Positions 17,727 to 26,765 of a DNA stretch of 43,902 nucleotides are shown here, in pieces (within the stretch, counting starts at the first letter, position 1; each line of letters opens with the position of its first letter). The notes beneath the pieces are model-generated. The model saw only the letters and a list, made by a program, of their open reading frames with translations. It was not told where the DNA came from and ran no database searches. A program made the position numbers and the translations under genes. The stretch spans positions 1 to 43,902 of the forward strand of contig JACQYW010000015.1 of NCBI GenBank assembly GCA_016208015.1, written 5' to 3'. Origin of the DNA: Nitrosomonadales bacterium. GTDB taxonomy: Bacteria; Pseudomonadota; Gammaproteobacteria; Burkholderiales; Gallionellaceae.

Positions 17727-19256
17727 ATGAGAAAACTCATCACTTCACCGTATCTGATCACTTTTCTTGCGGGTGCAGTCGCCGTTCTCGGCTTCGCCCC
17801 TTTTGGCTTCTTTCCTTTGCCTGTGCTCTCCCTTGCCGTGTTGTTCTGGTTGTGGGGCCGCGCCGAGCGTGCCGTGCAGGCCGCGTGGCTGGGCTTCGCC
17901 TTCGGTATGGGGCTGTTCTGCGCGGGGATTGGCTGGATCTACGTTGCACTCCATATATATGGCTACATGCATCCCATCCTGGCGGCATTGGCGACGGCGC
18001 TGTTCGCGGCGGTGAACGCCGCCCTGCCGGCGGCGGTAGGGTATGCCGTTGGATGGATCAAACGGCATAACACGTCCTCCCTCCTTGCAGGGAAAGGCGG
18101 GGGAGAGGGGGGCTATTTGAATCTCCTGCTCGTCATGCCTGCCATCTGGACACTCGCCGAATGGTTGCGCGGTCTGCTGTTCACCGGCTTCCCCTGGTTG
18201 TCCATGGGCTATTCACAAGTGCCGGGCAGCCCGCTGGCCGGATACGCGCCGCTGTTTGGCGTGTTCGGCGTATCACTCATCGTGGCGGTGAGTGCAGGGC
18301 TGTTGCTGGTTTTGTGGAACGTGCGCTGGAGCAAACCGGGCCGGATATCCATGGCTGTAATGGTTGCGTTGTGGCTGAGCGGCGCGGTGTTGCACACAGT
18401 CGAATGGACACAGCCGCGGGGCGAACCGCTCAAGGTCAGCCTGCTGCAGGGCAATGTCGCGCAGAACGAAAAATTCGATGATGAAAGACTGATCGGTACC
18501 CTGGAAACCTATAGCAGACTGGCGCAAGGTAGCGACGCGAAGCTTATCATCATGCCCGAGACCGCGTTGCCGCTGCTGCGCGATAACGTGCCGGAAAACT
18601 ACCAGATCATCCTGGGTGACCATGCGCGCAAGAACGGCGGTGACATCCTGCTCGGCGCGTTCGAGAAAGAGGACGGCAACTACTACAACAGCGTGTATTC
18701 GCTCGGCAACTCAGAGAGCCAGCACTACCGCAAGAACCACCTCGTCCCCTTCGGCGAATTCATCCCGCTGCGTTCCGTGTTCGGCTGGCTCATCAACGAA
18801 GTGCTGCAGATCCCGATGGGCGACCAGGCCAGCGGCGGCACCGACCAGCCGCCGCTCGAGGTTGCCGGACAAAAGGTTGCGGTCAACATCTGCTACGAAG
18901 ACGCCTTCGGCGAAGAGATTATCCACGCCCTGCCCGAGGCCACGCTGCTGGTGAACGTCACCAATGACGCCTGGTACGGCGAATCGCACGCTGCCATGCA
19001 ACACAACCAGCTCTCGCAGATGCGCGCACTGGAGACCGGCCGCATGGTGCTGCGCGCCACCAATACAGGTGTCACTTCCGTCATCGGTGTGGATGGCCGC
19101 ATACAAGCCATGTTGCCTCAGCATGAGGAAGGCGTGCTGACGGCGGAGGTGCAAGGGTATACCGGTAGCACCCCCTACGTGAGGTGGGGCAATGCGGTGA
19201 TGTTGCTGCTGGTGGCGGGAATACTGCTCGTGGCGTGGAGATTGCGAGGACGATGA
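17727..19256 (+). CDS. lnt: apolipoprotein N-acyltransferase Lnt
   Basis: Lnt is an inner-membrane enzyme that adds the third acyl chain to the N-terminal Cys of lipoproteins. The N-terminal ~220 residues form several membrane helices, followed by a periplasmic nitrilase-fold domain. The catalytic triad is visible: Glu in IIMPETALP (about 278), Lys in YRKNHLVPFGEF (about 335) and Cys in NICYEDAFG (about 389). A Gly-rich insertion (GKGGGEGG, about residue 120) lies between helices. The length is 509 residues. Its stop overlaps the next start by ATGA. Confidence 0.95.
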   Translation: MRKLITSPYLITFLAGAVAVLGFAPFGFFPLPVLSLAVLFWLWGRAERAVQAAWLGFAFGMGLFCAGIGWIYVALHIYGYMHPILAALATALFAAVNAALPAAVGYAVGWIKRHNTSSLLAGKGGGEGGYLNLLLVMPAIWTLAEWLRGLLFTGFPWLSMGYSQVPGSPLAGYAPLFGVFGVSLIVAVSAGLLLVLWNVRWSKPGRISMAVMVALWLSGAVLHTVEWTQPRGEPLKVSLLQGNVAQNEKFDDERLIGTLETYSRLAQGSDAKLIIMPETALPLLRDNVPENYQIILGDHARKNGGDILLGAFEKEDGNYYNSVYSLGNSESQHYRKNHLVPFGEFIPLRSVFGWLINEVLQIPMGDQASGGTDQPPLEVAGQKVAVNICYEDAFGEEIIHALPEATLLVNVTNDAWYGESHAAMQHNQLSQMRALETGRMVLRATNTGVTSVIGVDGRIQAMLPQHEEGVLTAEVQGYTGSTPYVRWGNAVMLLLVAGILLVAWRLRGR

Positions 19257-19498
19257 GCTGGGTCTGCTACCTCCTCCAATGCGCCGACAACACCCTCTAC
19301 TGCGGCATCACCAACAATCTCGACAAGCGCCTCGCCGCGCATAATTCGGGCGAGGGCGCCAAGTACACGCGCGGACGGGCGCCGGTGAAATTGCACTATC
19401 GCGAATCCTGCGTCGACAAATCCGCCGCCCTGAAACGCGAAATGGAGATCAAAGCCCTTTCCCGTGCCGAAAAGCTGGCGTTATGCGGGGTGACGTAA
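19253..19498 (+). CDS. GIY-YIG nuclease-superfamily protein (YhbQ-like)
   Basis: This small 81-residue single-domain protein is of the UPF0213/YhbQ type. The GIY-YIG signature appears as [19 protein letters not shown], with the basic catalytic region [18 protein letters not shown] and a Glu in KREMEIK. The first motif reads CYLL...YCG instead of GIY...YIG, as is usual for this subfamily. The ATG is coupled to lnt. A DNA nuclease or repair role is assumed from the family. Confidence 0.88.
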   Translation: MSWVCYLLQCADNTLYCGITNNLDKRLAAHNSGEGAKYTRGRAPVKLHYRESCVDKSAALKREMEIKALSRAEKLALCGVT

Positions 19499-19553
19499 CC
19501 CGTCTAAACCCGTAAAATGCGGCCTTTCGCAAATATCAGCGGTTAATCAGTAC

Positions 19554-20519
19554 ATGCGCACTTCCGGTTCCAATACAACGCCCGCCAGCGGGCATGAGTC
19601 TTCGCCGAAACCAGGCACCAAGCCAACGTTTCAGCAGATCATCCTGACGCTGCAGAAATTCTGGGACAAGCAGGGCTGCGCGCTGCTGCAACCCTACGAC
19701 ATCGAGGTCGGCGCGGGCACGTTCCACACGGCGACCTTCTTGCGCGCGATCGGGCCGGAGCCCTGGCGCGCAGCCTATGTGCAACCCTCGCGCCGTCCCA
19801 AGGACGGGCGCTATGGCGAGAACCCGAACCGCTTGCAGCACTACTATCAGTACCAGGTGGTGCTGAAACCTTCCCCCGACAACATCCAGGAACTCTATAT
19901 CGAGAGCCTGCGCGCGCTGGGCATCGACACCGGCGAGCACGACATCCGCTTTGTCGAGGACGACTGGGAATCGCCGACGCTGGGCGCCTGGGGCCTCGGC
20001 TGGGAAGTGTGGCTGGACGGCATGGAAGTCACGCAGTTCACCTATTTCCAGGAAGTCGGTTCGCTCACCTGCAAGCCGGTGTTGGGCGAGATCACTTACG
20101 GGCTGGAGCGCCTGGCCATGTATCTGCAGGGCGTGGAGAACGTATTCGATCTGGTGTGGGCAAAGAACGGCGACACAGTGGTGACCTACCGCGATGTGTA
20201 CCACCAGAACGAGGTGGAGCAGTCGAAATACAACTTCGAGCATTCCAATGTCGAGATGCTGTTCCGTCATTTCAGCGAATACGAAGGCGAAGCCAAGCGC
20301 CTGATGGATGCGGGCTTGCCGCTGCCGGGGTTCGAGATGGTGATGAAGTGTTCGCATACCTTCAACCTGCTGGATGCGCGAGGTGCGATCTCGGTGACCG
20401 AGCGCGCGGCCTATATCGGCCGGGTGCGTGCTTTGTCGAGACAGGTGGCGCAGGCTTACTACGATTCGCGCGAAGCATTGGGATTCCCGATGGCCCAGGT
20501 CGGAGGGAAGAAGAAATGA
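19554..20519 (+). CDS. glyQ: glycyl-tRNA synthetase alpha subunit
   Basis: This is the catalytic subunit of the bacterial alpha2beta2 glycyl-tRNA synthetase. The protein shows [17 protein letters not shown], followed by [16 protein letters not shown] and [14 protein letters not shown] (class II motifs). It is 321 residues long because about 20 residues rich in Ser, Pro and Thr precede the usual start of the family; the only good start is the ATG at 19554. It overlaps glyS by ATGA, giving coupled production of the two subunits. Confidence 0.96.
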   Translation: MRTSGSNTTPASGHESSPKPGTKPTFQQIILTLQKFWDKQGCALLQPYDIEVGAGTFHTATFLRAIGPEPWRAAYVQPSRRPKDGRYGENPNRLQHYYQYQVVLKPSPDNIQELYIESLRALGIDTGEHDIRFVEDDWESPTLGAWGLGWEVWLDGMEVTQFTYFQEVGSLTCKPVLGEITYGLERLAMYLQGVENVFDLVWAKNGDTVVTYRDVYHQNEVEQSKYNFEHSNVEMLFRHFSEYEGEAKRLMDAGLPLPGFEMVMKCSHTFNLLDARGAISVTERAAYIGRVRALSRQVAQAYYDSREALGFPMAQVGGKKK

Positions 20520-22666
20520 GAGAGAGCTTGCTGATCGAGCTGTTGACCGAAGAACTGCCGCCCAAAGTGCTGGAGAAGCTTTCCACCACGTTTGCCAATG
20601 AGGTGAACAACGCCCTGAGCGAACAGGCGTTCCTGAATGAAAGCAGCGTGTGTACGCCGTATTGCACTCCGCGCCGTCTGGCGCTGATCATCACCGAAGT
20701 CGTATTGCAACAACCCGACCGCATCGTCGAACGCAAAGGCCCGGCGGTGAATGCCGGTCTGGATGCAGAAGGCAAGCCGACCAAAGCGCTGGAAGGTTTC
20801 ATGCGTTCGGCCAACGTCACGCAGGCGCAACTGCAGCGCATGGGCGAAGGCAAAGCGGAATGCTTCGTCGCCCGCATCGAACAAAAAGGCAAGTCGCTGG
20901 ACGAGTATGTGCAGGACTTCGTGATCCAAGCTTTGAGGAAGCTGCCCGTGCCCAAGCTCATGCGCTGGGGCGATTCCGAGCACCAGTTCGTGCGTCCGGT
21001 GCATGGCCTGACTATTTTGCACGGCAAACGGGTGGTCGCCGCGGAAGTGCTGGGATTGACCAGCGGCAACGTCACCAGCGGTCACCGCTTCATGTGCAAC
21101 GAGCCTGTCACCATCGCCCATGCGGATGATTACGAAGCCACATTGGCGCGCGACGGGCGCGTGGTTGCCAGCTTCGCGCAACGCCGCGAGAGCATCGTGG
21201 CCCGGCTGGACCAGCTGGCCGAGCAGAACGAGGCGATCTGGGTGGGTCATGCCAACTTCGACCTGGAGAAACTGCTCTCCATGTCCAACGAAGAGCGCAG
21301 CGTGCTTTCCACCCTGCTGGACGAAGTGACCGGTCTGGTCGAATGGCCGGAGGTGTACGTCGGCGAGTTCGAGCAGGAGTTCCTCGAAGTGCCGCAGGAA
21401 TGCCTGATCCTCACCATGCAACAGAACCAGAAATACTTCCCGCTGCTGGATGCGTCCACCGGCAAGCTGTTGAACAAATTCCTCATCGTCTCCAACATGC
21501 AGGTGAGCGATCCGCACCACATCATCGAGGGCAACCAGCGCGTGGTGCGTCCGCGCCTGTCCGATGCGCGTTTCTTCTTCAACCAGGACCGCAAGCAGAA
21601 GCTGGAGGCCCGCGTCGCCAAGCTCGGCAACGTGGTCTATCACAACAAGCTGGGTACGCAGTTGCAGCGCGTCGAGCGCATCACCACGCTGGCCGGAACC
21701 ATCGCCCGCCTGCTCGAGGCGGACAAGGGCAAGGTCGAACTGACCGCGCGCCTGTGCAAGGCCGACCTGCTCACCGACATGGTCGGCGAGTTTCCCGAGT
21801 TGCAGGGCATCATCGGCCGTTACTACGCTTTCCATGACGGCGAAGACCTGGAGGTGGCGAACGCCATCGAGACCCACTATCACCCGCGCTTTGCCGGTGA
21901 TTCGCTGCCGATGGGCGCGGTCGCCTGCTGCGTGGCGTTGGCCGACAAGCTGGAGACCATCGTCGGTATCTACGGTGTCGGCCAGGTGCCGACCGGCGAC
22001 AAGGACCCGTTCGGTCTGCGCCGCCAGGCACTGGGCATCCTGCGCATCCTGATCGAGACGCCGTATGACCTGTCGCTGCCCGCGCTGCTCAAGGCCACGG
22101 CGGACAATTTCCCGGCCGGGATGTTGAGCGCGACGGTGGCAACGGATGTGGAGGGCTTCATGATGGACCGCATGCGCGGCTATCTGCGCGAACGCAGTTT
22201 CGAGGTGTCGCAGATCGAGGCGGTGCTGGCCGTGCTGAACGGCCGTCTGCACGAGGCGATGCCGCGCCTGCAGGGCGTGCGGACCTTTGCCGCACTGGCT
22301 GTGGCCAAAGATCTGGCCGCCGCGAACAAACGCGTGCAGAACATCATGCGCAAGAACCAGGAAGAACTTGGCGCGCTGATTGCGAATGCCGTGTTCGATC
22401 CCGCGCTGATGACGGACGATGCCGAACGCAACCTGCACCAGTCCATGATGGACATCACGCCGTTCGCGCAGGGCTACTTCAGCCGCGGCGAATACGGCCA
22501 GAACCTCAAGGCGCTGGTCACACTCAAGCCGTTCATCGATGATTTCTTCGATCAGGTGATGGTGATGGCGGAAGACCAGAAACTGCGCATCAACCGCGCG
22601 CTGTTGCTGAAACAGCTCGGCGGCCTGATGAATCAGGTTGCGGATATCTCGAAACTGGCGGCATGA
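20516..22666 (+). CDS. glyS: glycyl-tRNA synthetase beta subunit
   Basis: This 716-residue beta subunit begins [17 protein letters not shown], the family's standard N-terminus, and contains [31 protein letters not shown], the HD-like [16 protein letters not shown] and [15 protein letters not shown]. It has tRNA-binding and editing-like roles. The ATG at 20516 overlaps the glyQ stop, and its own stop overlaps gmhB by ATGA. Confidence 0.96.
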   Translation: MRESLLIELLTEELPPKVLEKLSTTFANEVNNALSEQAFLNESSVCTPYCTPRRLALIITEVVLQQPDRIVERKGPAVNAGLDAEGKPTKALEGFMRSANVTQAQLQRMGEGKAECFVARIEQKGKSLDEYVQDFVIQALRKLPVPKLMRWGDSEHQFVRPVHGLTILHGKRVVAAEVLGLTSGNVTSGHRFMCNEPVTIAHADDYEATLARDGRVVASFAQRRESIVARLDQLAEQNEAIWVGHANFDLEKLLSMSNEERSVLSTLLDEVTGLVEWPEVYVGEFEQEFLEVPQECLILTMQQNQKYFPLLDASTGKLLNKFLIVSNMQVSDPHHIIEGNQRVVRPRLSDARFFFNQDRKQKLEARVAKLGNVVYHNKLGTQLQRVERITTLAGTIARLLEADKGKVELTARLCKADLLTDMVGEFPELQGIIGRYYAFHDGEDLEVANAIETHYHPRFAGDSLPMGAVACCVALADKLETIVGIYGVGQVPTGDKDPFGLRRQALGILRILIETPYDLSLPALLKATADNFPAGMLSATVATDVEGFMMDRMRGYLRERSFEVSQIEAVLAVLNGRLHEAMPRLQGVRTFAALAVAKDLAAANKRVQNIMRKNQEELGALIANAVFDPALMTDDAERNLHQSMMDITPFAQGYFSRGEYGQNLKALVTLKPFIDDFFDQVMVMAEDQKLRINRALLLKQLGGLMNQVADISKLAA

Positions 22667-23196
22667 CCAAACTGATCGTTCTCGACCGCGACGGCGTCAT
22701 CAACTTCGATTCCGACCAGTTCATCAAGAACCCGGAAGAGTGGAAGGCCATCCCCGGCAGTCTGGAAGCCATCGCGCGCCTGTGTCAGGCCGACTATCGC
22801 GTGGTGGTGGCGACCAACCAGTCGGGTCTCGGACGAGGCCTGTTCGACATGCAGACGCTCAACGCCATCCACGACAAGATGCACAAGGCCTGTGCGCAGG
22901 TCGGCGGTCGCATCGACGCGGTGTTCTTTTGCCCGCACACCAACGATGCGAATTGCGGTTGCCGCAAACCCAAGAGCGGCATGCTGGAAGAGATCTCCGT
23001 GCGTTACGGCGTCAACATGAAGGGCGTGCCGGCGGTGGGCGATTCCCTGCGCGACCTGGAAGCGGCAGCAAGGCTGGAGGCGCAACCGATACTGGTGCTC
23101 AGCGGCAAGGGTACCAAGACGCAAGCCAAGGGTGGCCTGCCGGAAGGCACCCTGATCTATCCCGATCTGGCGGCGGTGGTGGCGAAACTGGTATGA
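22663..23196 (+). CDS. gmhB: D-glycero-D-manno-heptose 1,7-bisphosphate 7-phosphatase
   Basis: This 177-residue HAD-family phosphatase acts in ADP-heptose synthesis for the LPS inner core. The nucleophile motif LDRDGVIN is at the N-terminus, and ATNQSGLGRG is motif II. The zinc-binding loop FCPHTNDANCGCRKPK supplies the Cys/His ligands typical of GmhB, and VGDSLRDLEAA is the acidic motif. It is coupled to glyS and plsC by ATGA overlaps. Confidence 0.93.
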   Translation: MTKLIVLDRDGVINFDSDQFIKNPEEWKAIPGSLEAIARLCQADYRVVVATNQSGLGRGLFDMQTLNAIHDKMHKACAQVGGRIDAVFFCPHTNDANCGCRKPKSGMLEEISVRYGVNMKGVPAVGDSLRDLEAAARLEAQPILVLSGKGTKTQAKGGLPEGTLIYPDLAAVVAKLV

Positions 23197-23897
23197 CCTT
23201 CATCCGCTCGTTCATCTTCTTTCTGGTGCAACTGGTGTGGACGCCGATCTACGCCTCGATGGTGATCTTCATCTTCCCGTTGCCGCCGCACACCCGTTAC
23301 CGCATCGCGTCCGGTCTCGCCTACAGCACGATGTGGCTGTTGCGCGTGATCTGCGGTATCCGCATGGAAGTGCGCGGCAGGGAGAATATCCCGAAGCAGC
23401 CGCACATCGTGATGTGCAAACACCAGTCGGCATGGGAGACTTTTTCCCTGCAGACCGTGTTCCCCGATCAGGTGTGGGTGCTCAAGCGCGAACTGTTGTG
23501 GTTGCCGTTCTTCGGCTGGGGGCTGGCGCTGACCAGCCCCATCGCCATCGACCGTAGCAAAGGCAAGCAGGCGATGAGGCAATTGCTGGAGCAGGGCCGT
23601 GACAGGCTGGGCAGCGGTTTCTGCGTGGTGATCTTCCCCGAAGGTACGCGCATGCCGTACGGGGTGCGCGGCAAATACAAGATCGGCGGCGCCCTGCTGG
23701 GCGAGAGCTCCGGCGCACCCGTGGTGCCGGTGGCGCACAACGCAGGCAAGTTCTGGGGGCGCAATTCCTTCCTCAAACACCCCGGCACGATCGTCATGAG
23801 CATCGGCCAGGCCATCGATCCCAAGGGACTCAAGGCGGAAGAGATCAACCGCCGCGTCGAGGACTGGATCGAGGGCGAGATGATCAAGCTCGGCTGA
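23193..23897 (+). CDS. plsC: 1-acyl-sn-glycerol-3-phosphate acyltransferase (PlsC)
   Basis: This 234-residue membrane-associated acyltransferase makes phosphatidic acid. It has an N-terminal membrane helix (about residues 5-30), a catalytic motif CKHQSAWETF, and FPEGTRMPYG as the substrate-binding motif. The catalytic box reads H-x4-E instead of the usual H-x4-D, a variant known from Neisseria-like PlsC proteins, so activity is not in doubt for that reason. The ATG overlaps the gmhB stop, and its TGA shares a base with the next ATG. Confidence 0.92.
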   Translation: MTFIRSFIFFLVQLVWTPIYASMVIFIFPLPPHTRYRIASGLAYSTMWLLRVICGIRMEVRGRENIPKQPHIVMCKHQSAWETFSLQTVFPDQVWVLKRELLWLPFFGWGLALTSPIAIDRSKGKQAMRQLLEQGRDRLGSGFCVVIFPEGTRMPYGVRGKYKIGGALLGESSGAPVVPVAHNAGKFWGRNSFLKHPGTIVMSIGQAIDPKGLKAEEINRRVEDWIEGEMIKLG

Positions 23898-24637
23898 TGT
23901 TCAAGGCATTACGTCGCAAGGCACCTCCCCCTGTCGTCGAACAACGCAACATTCTCCTTTCCGGCAAAGAAGTCAGCTATACCCTCAAGCGCAGCGGCTA
24001 CCGCCGCAGCATCGGCCTGCGCATCGACGACCGCGGCCTGACCGTCAATGCACCGCTGCGCGCTTCCGAGAAATGGTTGCACAGCGTGCTGTTGGACAAG
24101 GCTGACTGGGTCGTCGACAAGCTGGACACTTGGGAATCGAAAAGAGCCCCGCCGATAGAGTGGGCGGATGGGGCGCGTATCCCCTTCCGCGGCGAAGAGT
24201 TCATTCTGCAACTGACGCAGAAGAAACGCGGTGCCGTTGCGCAACTGCACGGCGGGGTGCTGCAGGTGCCGGTCGGCATCGACGCCGAAGCGGCAGCTAT
24301 CGGAAAATCGGTGACGCACTGGTATCGCATCGAAGCGTTACAGGTCTTCAGGGAATGCGCGGAGCACTTCGCGTCGCAGATGAACGTCTCCCCGCGTGAG
24401 ATCAAACTGTCGACGGCGCGCACCCAATGGGGCAGTTGCACCGTTCAGGGCGTGGTGCGGCTGAACTGGCAACTGGTGAAGATGCCGTTGCACCTGATCG
24501 ACTACGTGGTGGTGCATGAACTCGCGCATCTGGTCGAGATGAACCATTCGCCCGCTTTTTGGCAGGTGGTGGAGCGCGCCTGTCCGGATTACAGGCAATG
24601 CCGGGCGGAGTTGCGCAGCTGCGGGGTGGCGGAATAA
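23897..24637 (+). CDS. YgjP-type zinc metallopeptidase (DUF45)
   Basis: This 246-residue protein ends in a zincin-like domain: VVVHELAHLVEMNHSPAFWQ supplies HExxH plus a third His, and TQWGSCTVQGVVRLNW is the conserved DUF45 segment. The N-terminal part (VSYTLKRSGYRRSIGLRI) is the usual YgjP beta domain. The family is poorly characterised; proteolysis or a nucleic-acid link has been suggested. It is coupled to plsC by TGATG and is the last gene of the glyQS operon. Confidence 0.88.
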   Translation: MFKALRRKAPPPVVEQRNILLSGKEVSYTLKRSGYRRSIGLRIDDRGLTVNAPLRASEKWLHSVLLDKADWVVDKLDTWESKRAPPIEWADGARIPFRGEEFILQLTQKKRGAVAQLHGGVLQVPVGIDAEAAAIGKSVTHWYRIEALQVFRECAEHFASQMNVSPREIKLSTARTQWGSCTVQGVVRLNWQLVKMPLHLIDYVVVHELAHLVEMNHSPAFWQVVERACPDYRQCRAELRSCGVAE

Positions 24638-24666
24638 GGGGTTGGGCCATGCCGGGCTGTAACACG

Positions 24667-24815
24667 TCATATTTTGCCGGCGACAAATCCTTGAGGGCTG
24701 AAAGCGCTCATGGATTTGCGGTGCAGGCTCATATTCGGCAAGGCCGAATGCGATGCCGGAGCCACAATATGACACAACACATATCCGCAGGCCGGAAAGG
24801 CCTGCGACAATATGA
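24667..24815. repeat. structured intergenic element with three hairpins
   Basis: In the gene-free stretch 24638-24927, four copies of a heptamer bracket three hairpins: TCATATT at 24667-24673 and 24729-24735, and its inverse AATATGA at 24766-24772 and 24809-24815. Hairpin 1 spans 24684-24718 (CAAATCC/GGATTTG ends), hairpin 2 has ATTCGGC/GCCGAAT (24733-24749), and hairpin 3 has CGCAGGCC/GGCCTGCG (24786-24806). The mirror layout resembles REP/BIME or small non-autonomous elements. Any of the hairpins could end transcription of the upstream operon. No coding frame is supported. Confidence 0.5.
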
Positions 24816-24927
24816 CGCATTCCCAAACAGCCTGAACCGTTTTAGAGTTCGTCCTGCCAGGCGGATCAAACGCGGTTCCCTAAGTCTCCTCCCAGATGAA
24901 AGATCCCTTCCGCTTGGCCCCTTCCAT

Positions 24928-25239
24928 CTAAAAGTCCAGCTTCATTCCCGAGCCGATCTGTACCAATTCAGCCAGCTTGGTGAATAGCTCGCTGCCATCG
25001 CGCTGGCTGAGCCAGCGCCCGTCCTGCATCGCGTAATGGAAGCCGCCGGACTTGGCGGCCAGCCAGATCTCCCGGTTCGGCACATGGCGGTTGACGACGA
25101 CTTTGCTGCCGTCGGCAAACTCCATCTCCAGCACCGTGCCGTTGCTGTCATATTCGATGTCGGCATCGCTCGCGTCCAACGCCGCTTCGATGCGGTCAAA
25201 CACATCATCGGCCAGTTCCTTGAATTCGCTTTCGTTCAT
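24928..25239 (-). CDS. cyaY: iron-sulfur assembly protein CyaY (frataxin)
   Basis: This is a bacterial frataxin of 103 residues that binds iron and modulates Fe-S cluster assembly on IscU/IscS. Helix 1 is acidic (ESEFKELADDVFDRIEAALD), giving the iron-binding ridge, followed by strands with NREIWLAAKSGGFHY and DGRWLSQRDG. The second of two adjacent ATGs (25239) is preferred because AGGA lies at proper distance before it. It follows the frataxin-protease fusion gene by about ten bases on the same strand. Confidence 0.95.
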   Translation of the reverse strand: MNESEFKELADDVFDRIEAALDASDADIEYDSNGTVLEMEFADGSKVVVNRHVPNREIWLAAKSGGFHYAMQDGRWLSQRDGSELFTKLAELVQIGSGMKLDF

Positions 25240-25249
25240 CATCGTCCTT

Positions 25250-26569
25250 TCAGCGCCGGCCGATCAGCATGATGCTGTCGCTCTGGCTCACTTGATAATT
25301 ACGCAGCACGTTCGCTCCAAGCAGGTTGGTATCCATATTGGGCATCACCGCGACGGTGATGTTCTCCAGCACGAAATTGCCCAGTGTCATGCGCGTCACC
25401 AGTGCGATGCAGCCGGTCGCCGTGCCGTTCGCGGTCTGGAATTGAACTTCCTTGCAATTGCGGATTCCGGCTTGGCGCGCGATGTCGCCGGAGATGGAGG
25501 TGACCGAGGCGCCGGTATCCACCATGAAGGTGACCGGGACGTTCTCGATGGTGCCGGGGAGATAGAAATGCCCGTTCGCCTGACGCTGCACTTCCATGCT
25601 GCCGTCACCGGAGAAGGTCGGCGGCGGTAACGCCACTTCGGGCGCGGCGGTTTTGACGAACAACTGGAAATCTTCCATGCCCGCGCCGGAGGATTGCATG
25701 GCGAGCTGCATCGGCTTGTCCATCTCCACGGTCAGCGACTTGTCGAATTTCAGGATATGCCCGTCGGAGAATCCGCGCCGCGCGTTGCACCACGAGGTGC
25801 CGACGCCGAACATCATGTCGTATTGCCCGGCGGGCAGGTGCAGGGTGACGCTCTGTCTGGCGTGGACCAGTACCGACATGGACGGGATGACAGTGCGGGG
25901 TGCGGCGAAGATCAGCAGCAGGGGGTGGGTGTGGTCATTCTTTAATGTGATCTCGGGGTCGTTCGGGCTATCGGCGCCTTGGCCGCTTTCGGGGAACACG
26001 GTGATGCTGCCGTTGGCGGGGAAGCCGCCTTCGCATTGCTGGCCGGGATCGAGTTGGCTGAGCGAGACAGTTTCCGCCTGCACGCGGGTGTCGTTTGCGG
26101 TCGCTTCTGGCTGGTTCGACCGTTGCGCCGCCCAGAATCCGGCCAGTCCGGCGAGCATCACGATGAGCACGTTGCGCAGTCCGTGGCCTTGTTTCGCTTC
26201 GTAATAGATGACGGGGTCGGAATGTTTGGGAGTGTGCGGTTGCCGGGCGGCGGGTGCGCGAGCATTGAGCGGGTTGCTGGCGATGGTCTGTTCGATGAGT
26301 TCGCCCAGTCTGGCGAAGAGTTCGCCCTGGTCATGCGCGCGCCAGATGCCGTCGCGGTGGATGAATTCGATGCCGCCGGAGCGCGTGGCCACCCATACGT
26401 TCTGCGTGAGGGCATCGAAATTGATCAGGATGCGCTGCGCGTCGGCGAACTCCAGACGCAAGGCGTGACCGCTCAGATGCGGACGGATGTCCACCCCGCG
26501 TTCGCTCACCATCTGCTGGATACGGGCGAACAATGCGCTGCCCGGCTCGTGGTTGGTGCTTTCCGTCAT
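25250..26569 (-). CDS. frataxin-like domain fused to membrane anchor and aspartic protease
   Basis: This is a 439-residue protein. Residues ~10-95 align by eye with the adjacent CyaY: RLEFADAQRILINFD, then NVWVATRSGGIEFIHRDG and GELFARLGELIEQ mirror the CyaY segments in order. Helix 1 has lost most acidic residues, so iron binding is doubtful. A hydrophobic segment (LRNVLIVMLAGLAGFWAA, about 131-148) follows, then a beta-rich domain with two Cys. A retropepsin-like single-lobe aspartic protease comes last: FMVDTGASVTS (D351) and LLGANVL. The cytoplasmic frataxin end and periplasmic protease orientation are inferred. The ATG at 26569 is chosen as the first start in the frame that precedes recognisable sequence. 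It is the first gene of the cyaY operon and divergent from lptM (46 bp). Confidence 0.75.
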   Translation of the reverse strand: MTESTNHEPGSALFARIQQMVSERGVDIRPHLSGHALRLEFADAQRILINFDALTQNVWVATRSGGIEFIHRDGIWRAHDQGELFARLGELIEQTIASNPLNARAPAARQPHTPKHSDPVIYYEAKQGHGLRNVLIVMLAGLAGFWAAQRSNQPEATANDTRVQAETVSLSQLDPGQQCEGGFPANGSITVFPESGQGADSPNDPEITLKNDHTHPLLLIFAAPRTVIPSMSVLVHARQSVTLHLPAGQYDMMFGVGTSWCNARRGFSDGHILKFDKSLTVEMDKPMQLAMQSSGAGMEDFQLFVKTAAPEVALPPPTFSGDGSMEVQRQANGHFYLPGTIENVPVTFMVDTGASVTSISGDIARQAGIRNCKEVQFQTANGTATGCIALVTRMTLGNFVLENITVAVMPNMDTNLLGANVLRNYQVSQSDSIMLIGRR

Positions 26570-26615
26570 ATAATCCCGCTCGTTCCGATTTTCAATTTTC
26601 AAGAAAGACAAAGTG

Positions 26616-26765
26616 ATGCGTGCACTCGGCATTATGTTGCTGTTGATGGTCGCCATGCAAGGATGCGGGCGGAAAGGTTCGTTGTTCCTGCCACCGCCAC
26701 CGCCACCGCCGCCGAGCGATGCGCAGGCCGCACCCGATCAACCCCAACAGAAGAAACAGCCATGA
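26616..26765 (+). CDS. lptM: small lipoprotein LptM (YifL-like)
   Basis: This 49-residue lipoprotein has the signal peptide MRALGIMLLLMVAMQGCG with a lipobox ending at Cys17, followed by GRKGSLFLPPPPP, the hallmark of LptM (YifL), which assists maturation of the LptD-LptE translocon at the outer membrane. The tail is Pro/Gln-rich. The stop overlaps the lysA ATG by ATGA; the lptM-lysA pairing is common in Proteobacteria and supports the call. Confidence 0.88.
   Translation: MRALGIMLLLMVAMQGCGRKGSLFLPPPPPPPPSDAQAAPDQPQQKKQP

Noticed and set aside
20009..20515. N-terminal extension of glyS into glyQ
   Set aside because: The upstream sequence is glyQ read in another frame; GlyS family proteins begin at [17 protein letters not shown], and the ATG at 20516 overlaps the glyQ stop.
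23193..23897. PlsC H-x4-E instead of H-x4-D as a sign of an inactive enzyme
   Set aside because: The HQSxWET form is known in related PlsC proteins, and the remaining motifs (FPEGTR) are intact.
24840..24930. Possible tRNA-like sequence (GTTC-type loop) before cyaY
   Set aside because: No acceptor stem, anticodon arm or matching 3' end could be folded around it.
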